Assembly: GCF_023721835.1 (NCBI RefSeq)
Contig: NZ_JAMKFE010000004.1
Coordinates: 186,001 to 250,000 of the forward strand
DNA: 64,000 nucleotides
Direction: 5' to 3'
From: Caldimonas mangrovi
GTDB lineage: Bacteria; Pseudomonadota; Gammaproteobacteria; Burkholderiales; Burkholderiaceae_C
The translations under genes were made by a program, and so were the position numbers. Below the pieces are notes generated by a model. That model did not search any database, was not told the DNA's origin, and saw only the letters and a program-made list of their open reading frames with translations. The stretch's first letter is position 1. Every line of letters begins with the position of its first letter. Shown here piece by piece: positions 17,746 through 25,853 of this stretch.

Positions 17746-18843
17746 TCAACCCTTGGGCTTGCGCCAGCTCCACCACGGCAGCACCTGCCGCAGCGACAGC
17801 ACCTCGCCGCTGCGGGCCGGTGCATAGCCGGGCAGGGCGGCCAGCACCTGCTGCCACGCCTGGCTGCGCAGCAGCGCGCGCAGCTTCAGCACTTCGGGTT
17901 GCTCCAGGTGCGAGCGCAGCGTGGCCAGGAAGTACTGCTCGCGCGCCAGCTCGATGAACTCCAGCCCGCGCCGCCGCGCGGCCGGCTCGATGCCGAAGGA
18001 CGCGTCCGCGCTGCCGCTCGCCACCGCTTCGGCCGCGGCCTCGTGCGAAGGCTCGGCGCGCTCCCAGGTGGCGAGGGCCGACGGCACCAGCCGCTGGCTC
18101 GCCAGCAACTGCTCGAGCACCACGCGCGTGCCGGTGCCGCGTGGCCGGTTCGCGAAGCGCAGGCCGGGCCGCGCCAGATCGGCCAGCGTCTGCAGCCCCA
18201 GCGGATTGCCGGCGGCGACGATCAGGCCCTGCGCGCGCTCGGCAAAACCGATCAGCTTGTGCATGCCGGGCTTGAACATCGGCCGGTACACCCGGGCGGT
18301 CGGCGAGCGCAGCGGCGACTCGACCAGCGCATGAAAACCCGCCATCAGGCAGCGCCCCTCGTTCAAGGCCGCCAGGGCATCGACGCTGCCGGTGAACTGG
18401 ATGTCGAGGTGCAGGTTGTGCTGCGACGCCGCCATCTCGCGCAGCTTCGGCAACGCGGCGTCATGGCTGGCATAGACCGTCAGCACGCCGGCGTCGGCGT
18501 CGAAGGCCACCGCGAAGGCGCGCTCCAGCTCGCTGCGCAGGGCCTCGACCTGCGGCGCCAGGCGCGCCCGGGCGCGGCGCTCGGCCCACAGCAGCTTTTC
18601 GCCGAACGGTGCGAGCTGCGCGCGCTGGCCCTTGGCCCACAGCACCAGCGGTTGCCCGAGCTCCTGCTCCCAGCGCTTCAACTCGCCCCAGACGTGGCGG
18701 TACGACAAGTGCACCTCGCGCGCTGCGGCAGAGATGGAGCCGCTGCGATGGATGGCCTCCAGCAAGTGCAGCAGCGGGTGCTGCAGGTCGCCCGCGGCCG
18801 CGTTCTCGGGGCCGAGCGAGTAGGTGAGCTGGATCCTATGCAT
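17746..18843 (-). CDS. ModE-type HTH regulator with a periplasmic-binding-like domain
   Basis: A 365-residue regulator. Residues about 20-95 form a ModE/LysR-like winged helix (LEAIHRSGSISAAAREVHLSYRHVWGELKRWEQELG), and the rest is a PBP-like domain that in family members senses molybdate or tungstate (GFAERAQGLIVAAGNPLGL, RFANRPRGTGTRVVLEQLL). It is divergent from tupBCA with an 80-bp gap and is the probable tungstate-responsive regulator of that operon. It differs from tungstate regulator TunR and classical ModE, which carry TOBE domains. Confidence 0.85.
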   Translation of the reverse strand: MHRIQLTYSLGPENAAAGDLQHPLLHLLEAIHRSGSISAAAREVHLSYRHVWGELKRWEQELGQPLVLWAKGQRAQLAPFGEKLLWAERRARARLAPQVEALRSELERAFAVAFDADAGVLTVYASHDAALPKLREMAASQHNLHLDIQFTGSVDALAALNEGRCLMAGFHALVESPLRSPTARVYRPMFKPGMHKLIGFAERAQGLIVAAGNPLGLQTLADLARPGLRFANRPRGTGTRVVLEQLLASQRLVPSALATWERAEPSHEAAAEAVASGSADASFGIEPAARRRGLEFIELAREQYFLATLRSHLEQPEVLKLRALLRSQAWQQVLAALPGYAPARSGEVLSLRQVLPWWSWRKPKG

Positions 18844-18922
18844 GCGTGTTCATATCGCCTGTTGACGAAGGCCCGCCTAGGATAGCCGCGGCCGCCCGGC
18901 ATTTCCGGCGGTTGAGGGTCGC

Positions 18923-19636
18923 ATGAATTCCTTCCTCGAAGCCTTCGGCAGCACCTTGCGCCTGCTCGTCACGCTCGATCCGCAATTGCTGCAGATCGCC
19001 GGGCTGTCGCTCAGCGTCAGCGCCATGGCCACCCTCATCGGTGCATCGGCCGGGCTGCTGCTGGGCGCCTGGATTGCAGTCAGCAGCTTTCCCGGCCGGC
19101 GCGCGCTGCTGGTGGTACTGAACACGCTGCTCGCGCTGCCGTCCGTCGTCGTCGGGCTGGTGATTTATCTGCTGCTGTCGCGTGCGGGGCCGCTCGGCAC
19201 GCTCGGCATCCTGTTCACACCGTCGGCCATGGTGATCGCGCAGACGGTGCTGGTGCTGCCCATCGTCACCGCGCTGTCGCGCCAAGCCATCGAGGACGCG
19301 ATGCGCGACCACGGCGAACAGCTGCGCTCGCTCGGCGCGGGGCGCCTCGGTTGCGCGCTGACCCTGCTGTGGGACGAGCGCATGGCGCTGCTGACGCTCG
19401 CGCTCGCGGCCTTCGGCCGGGCGGTGTCCGAGGTGGGCGCGGTGATGATCGTCGGCGGCAACATCGATGGCGTCACGCGTGTGATGACCACGGCCATCGC
19501 GCTGGAGACGAGCAAGGGTGATCTGCCGCTCGCGTTGGCGCTGGGCGTGGTGCTGCTGTCCATCGTGCTGGTGCTCAACGTGCTGATCGCCGTGCTGCGC
19601 GGCTGGCGGGCGCGCACCGACGAGGCCTACGCATGA
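18923..19636 (+). CDS. tupB: Tungstate ABC transporter permease
   Basis: Inner-membrane permease of 237 residues, with about five to six hydrophobic helices and the binding-protein-dependent signature around EDAMRDHGEQLRSLGAGR that contacts the ATPase. It resembles TupB permeases rather than ModB in length and in the N-terminal region (TLDPQLLQIAGLSLSVS). The stop codon overlaps the tupC start by four bases. The order permease, ATPase, binding protein is unusual in that tupA comes last. Confidence 0.9.
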   Translation: MNSFLEAFGSTLRLLVTLDPQLLQIAGLSLSVSAMATLIGASAGLLLGAWIAVSSFPGRRALLVVLNTLLALPSVVVGLVIYLLLSRAGPLGTLGILFTPSAMVIAQTVLVLPIVTALSRQAIEDAMRDHGEQLRSLGAGRLGCALTLLWDERMALLTLALAAFGRAVSEVGAVMIVGGNIDGVTRVMTTAIALETSKGDLPLALALGVVLLSIVLVLNVLIAVLRGWRARTDEAYA

Positions 19637-20409
19637 AACACGCTGAATCGCATGCCGTGGCGCCGGCTTCCAAGCCCGCGGCCGCATCGAACCGGGCCGA
19701 CTCGGTGGCGGCACCCGGTCCCTGCATCGAACTGCGCGGCGCAAGCGTGCGTTTCGGGCGCAAGCTCGCGCTGTGCGGCGCCGACGTGCGTGTGCAAGCG
19801 GGCGAGCGTATCGCGCTGGTCGGCGCCAACGGCAGCGGCAAGAGCACGCTGCTGCGCGCGCTGCACGGGCTGGTGCCGCTGGCCGAGGGCAGCCGCGATG
19901 TCGCGCCCGGCCTGCAGCTGGCCATGGTGTTCCAGCGGCCGTTCATGCTGCGGTTGTCGGCGCGTGCGAACGTCGAACTGGCGCTGTTCTTCGCCGGCGT
20001 GGCGCGAGCCGAGCGGCGCGAACGCGCCGAGGCGGCGCTGCGGCGCGTGGGCCTGGACGGCGAAGCGCGGCGCTCGGGGCGGGTGCTGTCCGGCGGCCAG
20101 CAGCAACGCCTCGCGCTCGCGCGCGCCTGGGCACTGCAGCCCGACGTGCTGCTGCTCGACGAGCCCACCGCCAGCCTCGACCCTACGGCCAAGCGCGAGG
20201 TCGAGGCGCTGGTCGAGGAGTTCACCCACGCCGGCATGACCCTGGTGATGAGCTCGCACAACCTGGGCCAGGTCAAGCGCCTGGCGGGCCGCGTGATCTA
20301 TCTCGAACAAGGCCGCCTGCTGTGCGACGTGGACACCGGGCGCTTCTTTCACGGCGAGCTCCCGCGCGAAGCCGAACTCTTTCTCCGAGGAGAACTTCCA
20401 TGGCGTTGA
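19633..20409 (+). CDS. tupC: Tungstate ABC transporter ATP-binding protein
   Basis: A 258-residue ABC ATPase. Walker A is GANGSGKST (about residues 63-71), the signature is LSGGQQQRLALARA (about 153-166), and Walker B is VLLLDEPTASLD (about 172-183), followed by an H-loop in SSHNLGQ. About 30 N-terminal residues precede the nucleotide-binding domain. It overlaps tupB by four bases and tupA by ten, so the three subunits are co-translated. Confidence 0.92.
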   Translation: MKHAESHAVAPASKPAAASNRADSVAAPGPCIELRGASVRFGRKLALCGADVRVQAGERIALVGANGSGKSTLLRALHGLVPLAEGSRDVAPGLQLAMVFQRPFMLRLSARANVELALFFAGVARAERRERAEAALRRVGLDGEARRSGRVLSGGQQQRLALARAWALQPDVLLLDEPTASLDPTAKREVEALVEEFTHAGMTLVMSSHNLGQVKRLAGRVIYLEQGRLLCDVDTGRFFHGELPREAELFLRGELPWR

Positions 20410-21242
20410 CCCCGTCCCTGCGCCGCCGGGCGCTGCTGGCCTGCTGCGGCATGGTCCTCGCTGCGTCGAGCGTGGCAGTCCGCGCGCAGGAGCGCCACAT
20501 CGTGATGGCCTCGACCACCTCGACCGAACAGTCGGGTCTGTTCGGCCATCTGTTGCCGGCCTTCAGGCAGGCGACCGGCATCGAGGTCCGCGTGGTGGCG
20601 CTCGGCACCGGCCAGGCCCTCGACATGGGCCGCCGCGGCGATGCCGACGTGGTGTTCGTGCACGACAGGGTGGCCGAGGAGAAGTTCGTCGGCGACGGCC
20701 ACGGCCTGATGCGCCGGCCGGTCATGTACAACGACTTCGTCATCGTCGGCCCGCGGTCCGACCCGGCCGGCGTCCGAGGCCGGGACGTCGTGGCGGCGCT
20801 CGGCAGGCTGGCCGCCGGCAGCGCGGCCTTCGTCTCGCGCGGCGACAAGAGCGGCACCCACGCGGCCGAGCTGCGCTACTGGAAGGCCGCCGGCATCGAC
20901 ACGCCGGCGGGCAGGGCGCCCGGCTACAAGGAGTGCGGCTGCGGCATGGGCCCCGCGCTCAACATCGCTTCGTCGACCGACGCCTACGTGCTGACCGACC
21001 GCGGCACCTGGCTGTCGTTCAAGAACCGCGGCCAGCTGGCGGTGCTGGTCGAAGGCGACAAGCGCCTGTTCAATCAGTACGGCGTGATCGTCGTGAACCC
21101 GGCGAAGCACCCGCACGTCAAGCGCGACCTGGCCCAGGCCTTCGCCGACTGGGTCGTTTCGCCGAAGGGGCAGGCCACGATTGCCGACTACAAGATCAAC
21201 GGCGAGCAGCTGTTCTTTCCCAACGCGAACGACGAGCGCTGA
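20400..21242 (+). CDS. tupA: Tungstate-binding periplasmic protein
   Basis: A 280-residue secreted binding protein. A signal peptide spans about residues 1-30 (RRRALLACCGMVLAASSVAVRAQ). The oxyanion-binding segment STTSTEQSGLF carries the TTTS-like motif that separates TupA from molybdate ModA, so specificity for tungstate is likely. Further conserved pieces are FVSRGDKSGTH and the Cys-rich KECGCGMGPALN. ATG 20400 overlaps the end of tupC. Tungstate is needed by the aldehyde oxidoreductase encoded 3 kb downstream. Confidence 0.93.
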   Translation: MALTPSLRRRALLACCGMVLAASSVAVRAQERHIVMASTTSTEQSGLFGHLLPAFRQATGIEVRVVALGTGQALDMGRRGDADVVFVHDRVAEEKFVGDGHGLMRRPVMYNDFVIVGPRSDPAGVRGRDVVAALGRLAAGSAAFVSRGDKSGTHAAELRYWKAAGIDTPAGRAPGYKECGCGMGPALNIASSTDAYVLTDRGTWLSFKNRGQLAVLVEGDKRLFNQYGVIVVNPAKHPHVKRDLAQAFADWVVSPKGQATIADYKINGEQLFFPNANDER

Positions 21243-21260
21243 GCGGTGCAAAGCGAGGGC

Positions 21261-21834
21261 TTACGAGCGCGAATGGCCGGACGTGAGCCCGCGCGCGGCG
21301 GCCCGGTCGATCTGCTCGGCCGGCTTCTCGGGGCGGGTGGCCTGCTCCAGCACCGACAGCGCGCCGTCATCGTCGACGGGGATGTCGAGCTTGCGTGCGA
21401 TGGCCGCCAGCAGCTGCAGCATCTTGGTGTTTTTCCTGTTCGCTCAGCAGGTTGATCTGCAGGTCCAGCGCGTTGCGCCGCTCTGCCACACGTGCATCGT
21501 CGTTCTGGCTGATCAGGACGAGGGTCGACAGAAAGATGGCCTCGAGCGACACCATCAGCGTGAGGAAGATGAACGGGTAGGGGTCCGGATGATCGGCGCC
21601 TGGCCAGACGTTCAGCGTGATCCAAGCCGCGAAGGCGAACGCGTGCAGCCAAATGAAAGGCATGGAGCCGCAGAACGTGGCAATGCGGCGCGCCAGGCGC
21701 TGCGAAAAGCTGGTGCCGGCGCGGGCCGCCTGGTCGAGCGCGACGATCGCTTCGACGTTGCGTTCGGTCAAGCGGCCGAGGCTGGCGGCGTTTCGGCCTC
21801 GATGGCCCTGTGAACGGCTCGCATGCTGAGTCAT
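21261..21834 (-). pseudogene. DUF1003 membrane protein with one frameshift
   Basis: A DUF1003 family protein with two helices (GSMPFIWLHAFAFAAWI and PYPFIFLTLMVSLEAIFL) followed by QNDDARVAERRNALDLQINLLSEQE. In the family this continues as NTKMLQLLAAIARKLDIP; here that sequence is present only one frame away. The shift lies at a run of five A residues on the minus strand (plus 21430-21434), where four would keep the frame. The shifted frame then runs cleanly to TAA at 21261. It may be a mutation, slippery-site phase variation or a base-call error. Confidence 0.85.
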
Positions 21835-21926
21835 CGGTCTGCCGGCACGTCCTTCCTGCCCAGTGTGCCAACAGCTCAGCAAATCCCATTCCCGGTGGCC
21901 GGGTCTGGAGCGCCGACCGGCCGGTG

Positions 21927-23051
21927 CTATGGCGCCTGCGTGCTGTTACGCAGCTTGCGGTACAGCGTGTTGCGTCCGATGCCGAGCTGACGGGCCGCTT
22001 TGGAGACATTGCCGTTCGCCGCGTCGAGCGCCCGGCGGATGGTCGCCAGTTCCACGTCTTCCAGCCGTGCGGTCGGCGCGGCTTCGGGCCGGGCGGGAGG
22101 GCCTGACAGCGGCGAGGGGGCCGGCGCCGTGGCCGGCCACAGTGTCGGCCAGTTGAAATAGGCCCGCGCATACAACGGTGGCCCCGCCGCATCGGCATTG
22201 GCCGGTGGCAGGTGCAGTGGGGTGTCGTGGTGCCGGCGGCAGTGGTCGACGATGTGGGCCAGCGACACGCCGAACACCGGCTCCAGCCCGCGCATGCGCA
22301 GCGCCGCCGGGCTCATGCGCAACTGGTCGAGCGCACTGCGATTCGCACCCAGGATCTGCCCTTCCGGCGACAGCGCCACCATGCCTTCGCGCATCGTGCC
22401 GAGGTATTCCACGCGGTGGTGGAAGTGCAGCCGCAGCCCGTGGCGGAACCTGTCGGCGAACCACTGGTTTTCGATCATGCGTGCCGACATCGTCACCATC
22501 GCCAGCGTATGCGGGTGATAAGAGCGCTGGTCGCCTGACACGTCCAGCACGCCCAGCACCTTGCCGGCGTGGTCGAAGATCGGCGAGGCCGAGCAGGTCA
22601 GGAAACGGTTGGCGCGCACGAAGTGCTCGCTGCCGTGCACGAGTGTGGCGGCCTCGTCGAACAGCGCGGTGCCCACGGCGTTGGTGCCCTTGGTCGCTTC
22701 CGACCAGTTGACCCCCGGCGCCAGCGCGATCTGCTGCGCCCGTTCCATGAAGCCGTCGTCGCCCACGCTGTGCAGGATGGTGCCGTGCGTGTCGGTCAGC
22801 ACGACCAGGCTGCGGGTGGAGACGATCTGCTCGAACAGCAGTTCCATCACCGGCGCCGCGTGCTCGAACAAGCGCCGGTTGCGCTCGCGCATGTCTCGCA
22901 AGGCGCCGGGCGAGACCGGGCTCAGGTCGGGCAGGCGGTTTTCTTCGACGCCCATGGCCTGGCAACGTGCATGCGACTGCGAGATGGACTGCGCGTGCGC
23001 CGGCGTGTGGGCCGGCAGGGCGGCAGCCTGCAAGGGCGTGGGGTGGGCCAT
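21927..23051 (-). CDS. AcoR-like regulator without AAA+ domain
   Basis: A 374-residue transcription factor. The GAF-type sensor is at about 70-220 (VNWSEATKGTNAVGTAL and CSASPIFDHAGKVLGVLDVS). The C-terminus is a Fis-type helix-turn-helix (LEDVELATIRRALDAANGNV to GIGRNTLYRKLR). AcoR/NifA-like activators have a sigma-54 AAA+ domain between these; here it is missing and replaced by a PAS-like stretch. It therefore cannot drive sigma-54 by the classical ATPase mechanism. It is divergent from the tungsten operon and probably controls it. ATG 23051 has GGAGA 12 bases upstream. Confidence 0.87.
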   Translation of the reverse strand: MAHPTPLQAAALPAHTPAHAQSISQSHARCQAMGVEENRLPDLSPVSPGALRDMRERNRRLFEHAAPVMELLFEQIVSTRSLVVLTDTHGTILHSVGDDGFMERAQQIALAPGVNWSEATKGTNAVGTALFDEAATLVHGSEHFVRANRFLTCSASPIFDHAGKVLGVLDVSGDQRSYHPHTLAMVTMSARMIENQWFADRFRHGLRLHFHHRVEYLGTMREGMVALSPEGQILGANRSALDQLRMSPAALRMRGLEPVFGVSLAHIVDHCRRHHDTPLHLPPANADAAGPPLYARAYFNWPTLWPATAPAPSPLSGPPARPEAAPTARLEDVELATIRRALDAANGNVSKAARQLGIGRNTLYRKLRNSTQAP

Positions 23052-23233
23052 CGGGGGGTCTCCGGCGTGGCCGCCTCGCGTGGGGCGGCTCTTGGACGCC
23101 GATGATGCGCCCTGGGCACCGCTTTGACGCTCCGGTGTTGCCAGTAATGCAGCCTGCCACTCGGACATTCCCTGGGCCGTTCTGGCGCACAGTGTTCCAG
23201 CTTGGCGCAACCGGCGCTTTCAAGGCCGTTTTA

Positions 23234-23250
23234 TTAGGGGTTACGCCTAA
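23234..23250. promoter_or_regulatory. Possible operator upstream of the tungsten operon
   Basis: TTAGG and CCTAA are complementary with a seven-base spacer, in the 304-bp divergent region between the AcoR-like gene and the ferredoxin gene. The palindrome is short, so this is a weak call. The rest of this region holds no gene that I can see. Confidence 0.35.
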
Positions 23251-23355
23251 GTTTCCCGGCCGCGCACCTAGGAACAACATTTCATAGCCCGCCGCGCAGG
23301 CCTTGTCCTGCCCGGCCACGCACGAACCCCACACCAGCCAACCGAAAGGCCAGCC

Positions 23356-23838
23356 ATGCAAAAGGTTCTGCACATCAACCCCGAGAAGTGCACCGGCTGC
23401 CTGCAGTGCGAAATGGCCTGCAGCTACGAGAACTACGGTGTCTACGCCACCGCCAAGTCGCGCATCAAAGTGTTCGACTTCCATGACACCGGCCGCAAGG
23501 TGCCCTACACCTGCACCCAGTGCGACGAAGCCTGGTGCCTGCACGCCTGCCCGGTGGAGGCCATCACCATCAATGCCTTGACGGGCGCCAAGGTGGTCAA
23601 CGACAGCACCTGCGTGGGCTGCAAGGTGTGCACCATCGCCTGCCCGTTCGGCACCGTGAACTACGTGCAGGAGACCGGCAAGGTGCAGAAATGCGACCTG
23701 TGCGGCGGCGCGCCCGCCTGCGTCGAAGCCTGCCCCACCACCGCCATCACGTATGTGGACGCCAACTGGACCGGGCTGGACCGCATGCGCGCCTGGGCCG
23801 GCAAGCTGGGCAACCATGCCGCCAACCCCGCCGCCTGA
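23356..23838 (+). CDS. aorA: Four-cluster ferredoxin subunit AorA-like
   Basis: A 160-residue iron-sulfur protein with cysteine groups for four [4Fe-4S] clusters: CTGCLQCEMAC, CTQCDEAWCLHACP, CVGCKVCTIACP, and CDLCGGAPACVEACP. This is the electron-transfer subunit layout of the tungsten aldehyde oxidoreductase AorABC of betaproteobacteria such as Aromatoleum. It starts a five-gene operon: ferredoxin, W-enzyme, FAD subunit, MoaD-like protein, orphan. Confidence 0.88.
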   Translation: MQKVLHINPEKCTGCLQCEMACSYENYGVYATAKSRIKVFDFHDTGRKVPYTCTQCDEAWCLHACPVEAITINALTGAKVVNDSTCVGCKVCTIACPFGTVNYVQETGKVQKCDLCGGAPACVEACPTTAITYVDANWTGLDRMRAWAGKLGNHAANPAA

Positions 23839-23865
23839 CGCGACCGCACTTCAAGGAGAAGCACC

Positions 23866-25713
23866 ATGTCCTGGGCCGGCAAGATCCTGCGCGTGAACCT
23901 CACCACCGGCGAGGTGAAAAGCGAACCGTTGAACATGGAATGGGCCCGCGCCTACCTCGGCTCGCGCGGCCTGGCCACCAAATACCTCACCAGCGAGATC
24001 GACCCGAAGGTCGACCCGCTGTCCACCGAGAACAAGATCATCTGGTCGACCGGGCCGCTGACCGGCACCATGGCGTCCACCGGCGGGCGCTACACGGTGG
24101 TGACCAAGGGCCCGCTGACCGGTGCCATCGCGTGCTCCAACTCCGGCGGGTATTGGGGCGCCGAACTCAAGATGGCCGGCTGGGACATGGTCATCTTCGA
24201 GGGCGCGTCGCCCCGGCCGGTGTTCCTGTACATCGAGGACGACAAGGTGGAACTGCGCGACGCCGCGCACCTGTGGGGCAAGTCGGTGTGGGAGACCGAA
24301 GGCACGCTGAAGAAGGAGTTGCAGGACCCGCTGGTGCGCGTGTCGTGCATCGGCAAGGCGGGCGAGCAGCAGGTGCTGTTCGCCGCCGTGGTGAACGACC
24401 TGCACCGAGCGGCCGGCCGCTCGGGCGTGGGCGCGGTGATGGGTGCCAAGAACCTCAAGGCCATCGCCGTGCGCGGCACCCAGGGCGTGGGCAACATCGC
24501 CGACCCGAAGGAATTCATGAAGGTCACCTTCGAGAAGAAGAAGGTGCTGGCCGACAACGCCGTCACCGGCCAGGGCCTGCCGGCCTATGGCACACAGGTG
24601 CTGATGAACGTCATCAACGAAGTGGGCGCGCTGCCGACGCGCAACCACCGCGACAGCCAGTTCGAAGGCGCCAAGGACATCTCGGCCGAAGCCATGGCCG
24701 TGCCGCGCAAGACCGACGGCAAGCCCCACCTGGTGACCAACCAGGCCTGCTTCGGCTGCACCATCGCCTGCGGGCGCATCAGCAAGATCGACGAAAAGCA
24801 CTTCAGCGTCGAGAACAAGCCGCAGTACTGGGGAGCCTCGGGCGGCTTGGAATACGAAGCCGCCTGGGCGCTGGGCGCCGCCAACGGCGTCAACGACCTG
24901 GAAGTGCTGCAATACGCCAACCTGCTGTGCAATGAAGAGGGCATGGACCCGATCTCGTTCGGCGCCACCGTGGGCGCCGTGATGGAGCTGTACGAGATGG
25001 GCGTGCTGACGAAGGAGCAGCTCGGCATCGAGGCACCATTCGGCTCGGCTCGGGCGCTGGCCTACTTTGCGGAGATCACCGCCCGCGGCGAAGGCTTCGG
25101 CAAGGAGATCGGGCAGGGCTCGAAGCGCCTGACCGCCAAGTACGGCCACCCCGACCTGACGATGAGCGTGAAGGGCCAGGAGTTCCCGGCCTACGACGCG
25201 CGCGGCATCCAGGGCATGGGCCTGGCCTATGCCACCAGCAACCGCGGTGCATGCCATTTGCGCGGCTACACCGTCGCATCCGAAGTGCTGGGCATCCCGG
25301 TCAAGACCGACCCGCTCACCGCCGACGGCAAGCCCGAGCTGGTGAAGGCCTTCCAGGACGCCACCGCCGTGTTCGACTCGGCCGGCATCTGCATCTTCAC
25401 CAGCTTCGCGTGGACGCTGTCCGACGTGCAGCCGCAGGTGGCCGCGGCCTGCGGCGCCGAGTTCACGATGGACAACCTGAACACCATCGGTGAACGCATC
25501 TGGAACATGGAGCGCGACTTCAACAACCAGGCCGGCTTCACCGCCCAGGACGACATGCTGCCCAAGCGCCTGTTGACCGAAGGCGCCAAGAGCGGCCCGG
25601 CCAAGGGGCTGACCAGCAAGCTGGGCGAGATGCTGCCCAAGTACTACGAAGCGCGCGGCTGGGACGCCAACGGCCAGCTCAAGCCCGAGACCCGCACCCG
25701 CCTCGGGCTGTGA
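23866..25713 (+). CDS. aorB: Tungsten aldehyde oxidoreductase catalytic subunit
   Basis: A 615-residue member of the aldehyde:ferredoxin oxidoreductase family that oxidises aldehydes to acids at a tungsten bis-pterin site. The start YLGSRGLATKYL and the pterin-binding GRSGVGAVMGAKNLKAIA segment (about residues 184-201) are typical. The [4Fe-4S] ligands are CFGCTIAC (Cys295, Cys298, Cys302) plus a later cysteine near GICIFTSF. Length matches family members. It needs tungstate and molybdopterin, consistent with tupBCA and the MoaD-like gene nearby. The real aldehyde substrate cannot be read from sequence. Confidence 0.93.
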   Translation: MSWAGKILRVNLTTGEVKSEPLNMEWARAYLGSRGLATKYLTSEIDPKVDPLSTENKIIWSTGPLTGTMASTGGRYTVVTKGPLTGAIACSNSGGYWGAELKMAGWDMVIFEGASPRPVFLYIEDDKVELRDAAHLWGKSVWETEGTLKKELQDPLVRVSCIGKAGEQQVLFAAVVNDLHRAAGRSGVGAVMGAKNLKAIAVRGTQGVGNIADPKEFMKVTFEKKKVLADNAVTGQGLPAYGTQVLMNVINEVGALPTRNHRDSQFEGAKDISAEAMAVPRKTDGKPHLVTNQACFGCTIACGRISKIDEKHFSVENKPQYWGASGGLEYEAAWALGAANGVNDLEVLQYANLLCNEEGMDPISFGATVGAVMELYEMGVLTKEQLGIEAPFGSARALAYFAEITARGEGFGKEIGQGSKRLTAKYGHPDLTMSVKGQEFPAYDARGIQGMGLAYATSNRGACHLRGYTVASEVLGIPVKTDPLTADGKPELVKAFQDATAVFDSAGICIFTSFAWTLSDVQPQVAAACGAEFTMDNLNTIGERIWNMERDFNNQAGFTAQDDMLPKRLLTEGAKSGPAKGLTSKLGEMLPKYYEARGWDANGQLKPETRTRLGL

Positions 25714-25718
25714 TGGCC

Positions 25719-25790
25719 CACCCCCTACGCGCTTCGCGCGCCCCCTCCAGGGGGCGACACCAGCGGACCGGCAAAGCCGGATCCGCGGCG
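25719..25790 (+). repeat. Intergenic structured repeat, copy C
   Basis: A 72-bp relative of copies A and B (1556-1640 and 1801-1887). It has the same GCCCCC/GGGGGC hairpin and a GCGGA-CCGGC-AAA-GCCGG-TCCGC double stem. It lies in the gap between aorB and the FAD subunit, so a stem sits inside the transcript of the tungsten operon and could uncouple expression of the two parts. Confidence 0.8.
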
Positions 25791-25853
25791 TCACTCGGGC
25801 GATAGCGCCTCGGTGTGCCCGCGCGTTGTTGAAGCGCGCGGTGGAGACCAGCA

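Noticed and set aside
23052-23355. Sigma-54 promoter ahead of the aor operon (TTGGCGCAACCGGCGCT)
   Set aside because: The GG-N10-GC spacing is met, but the rest of the consensus is poor, and the nearby AcoR-like protein lacks the ATPase domain needed to activate sigma-54.
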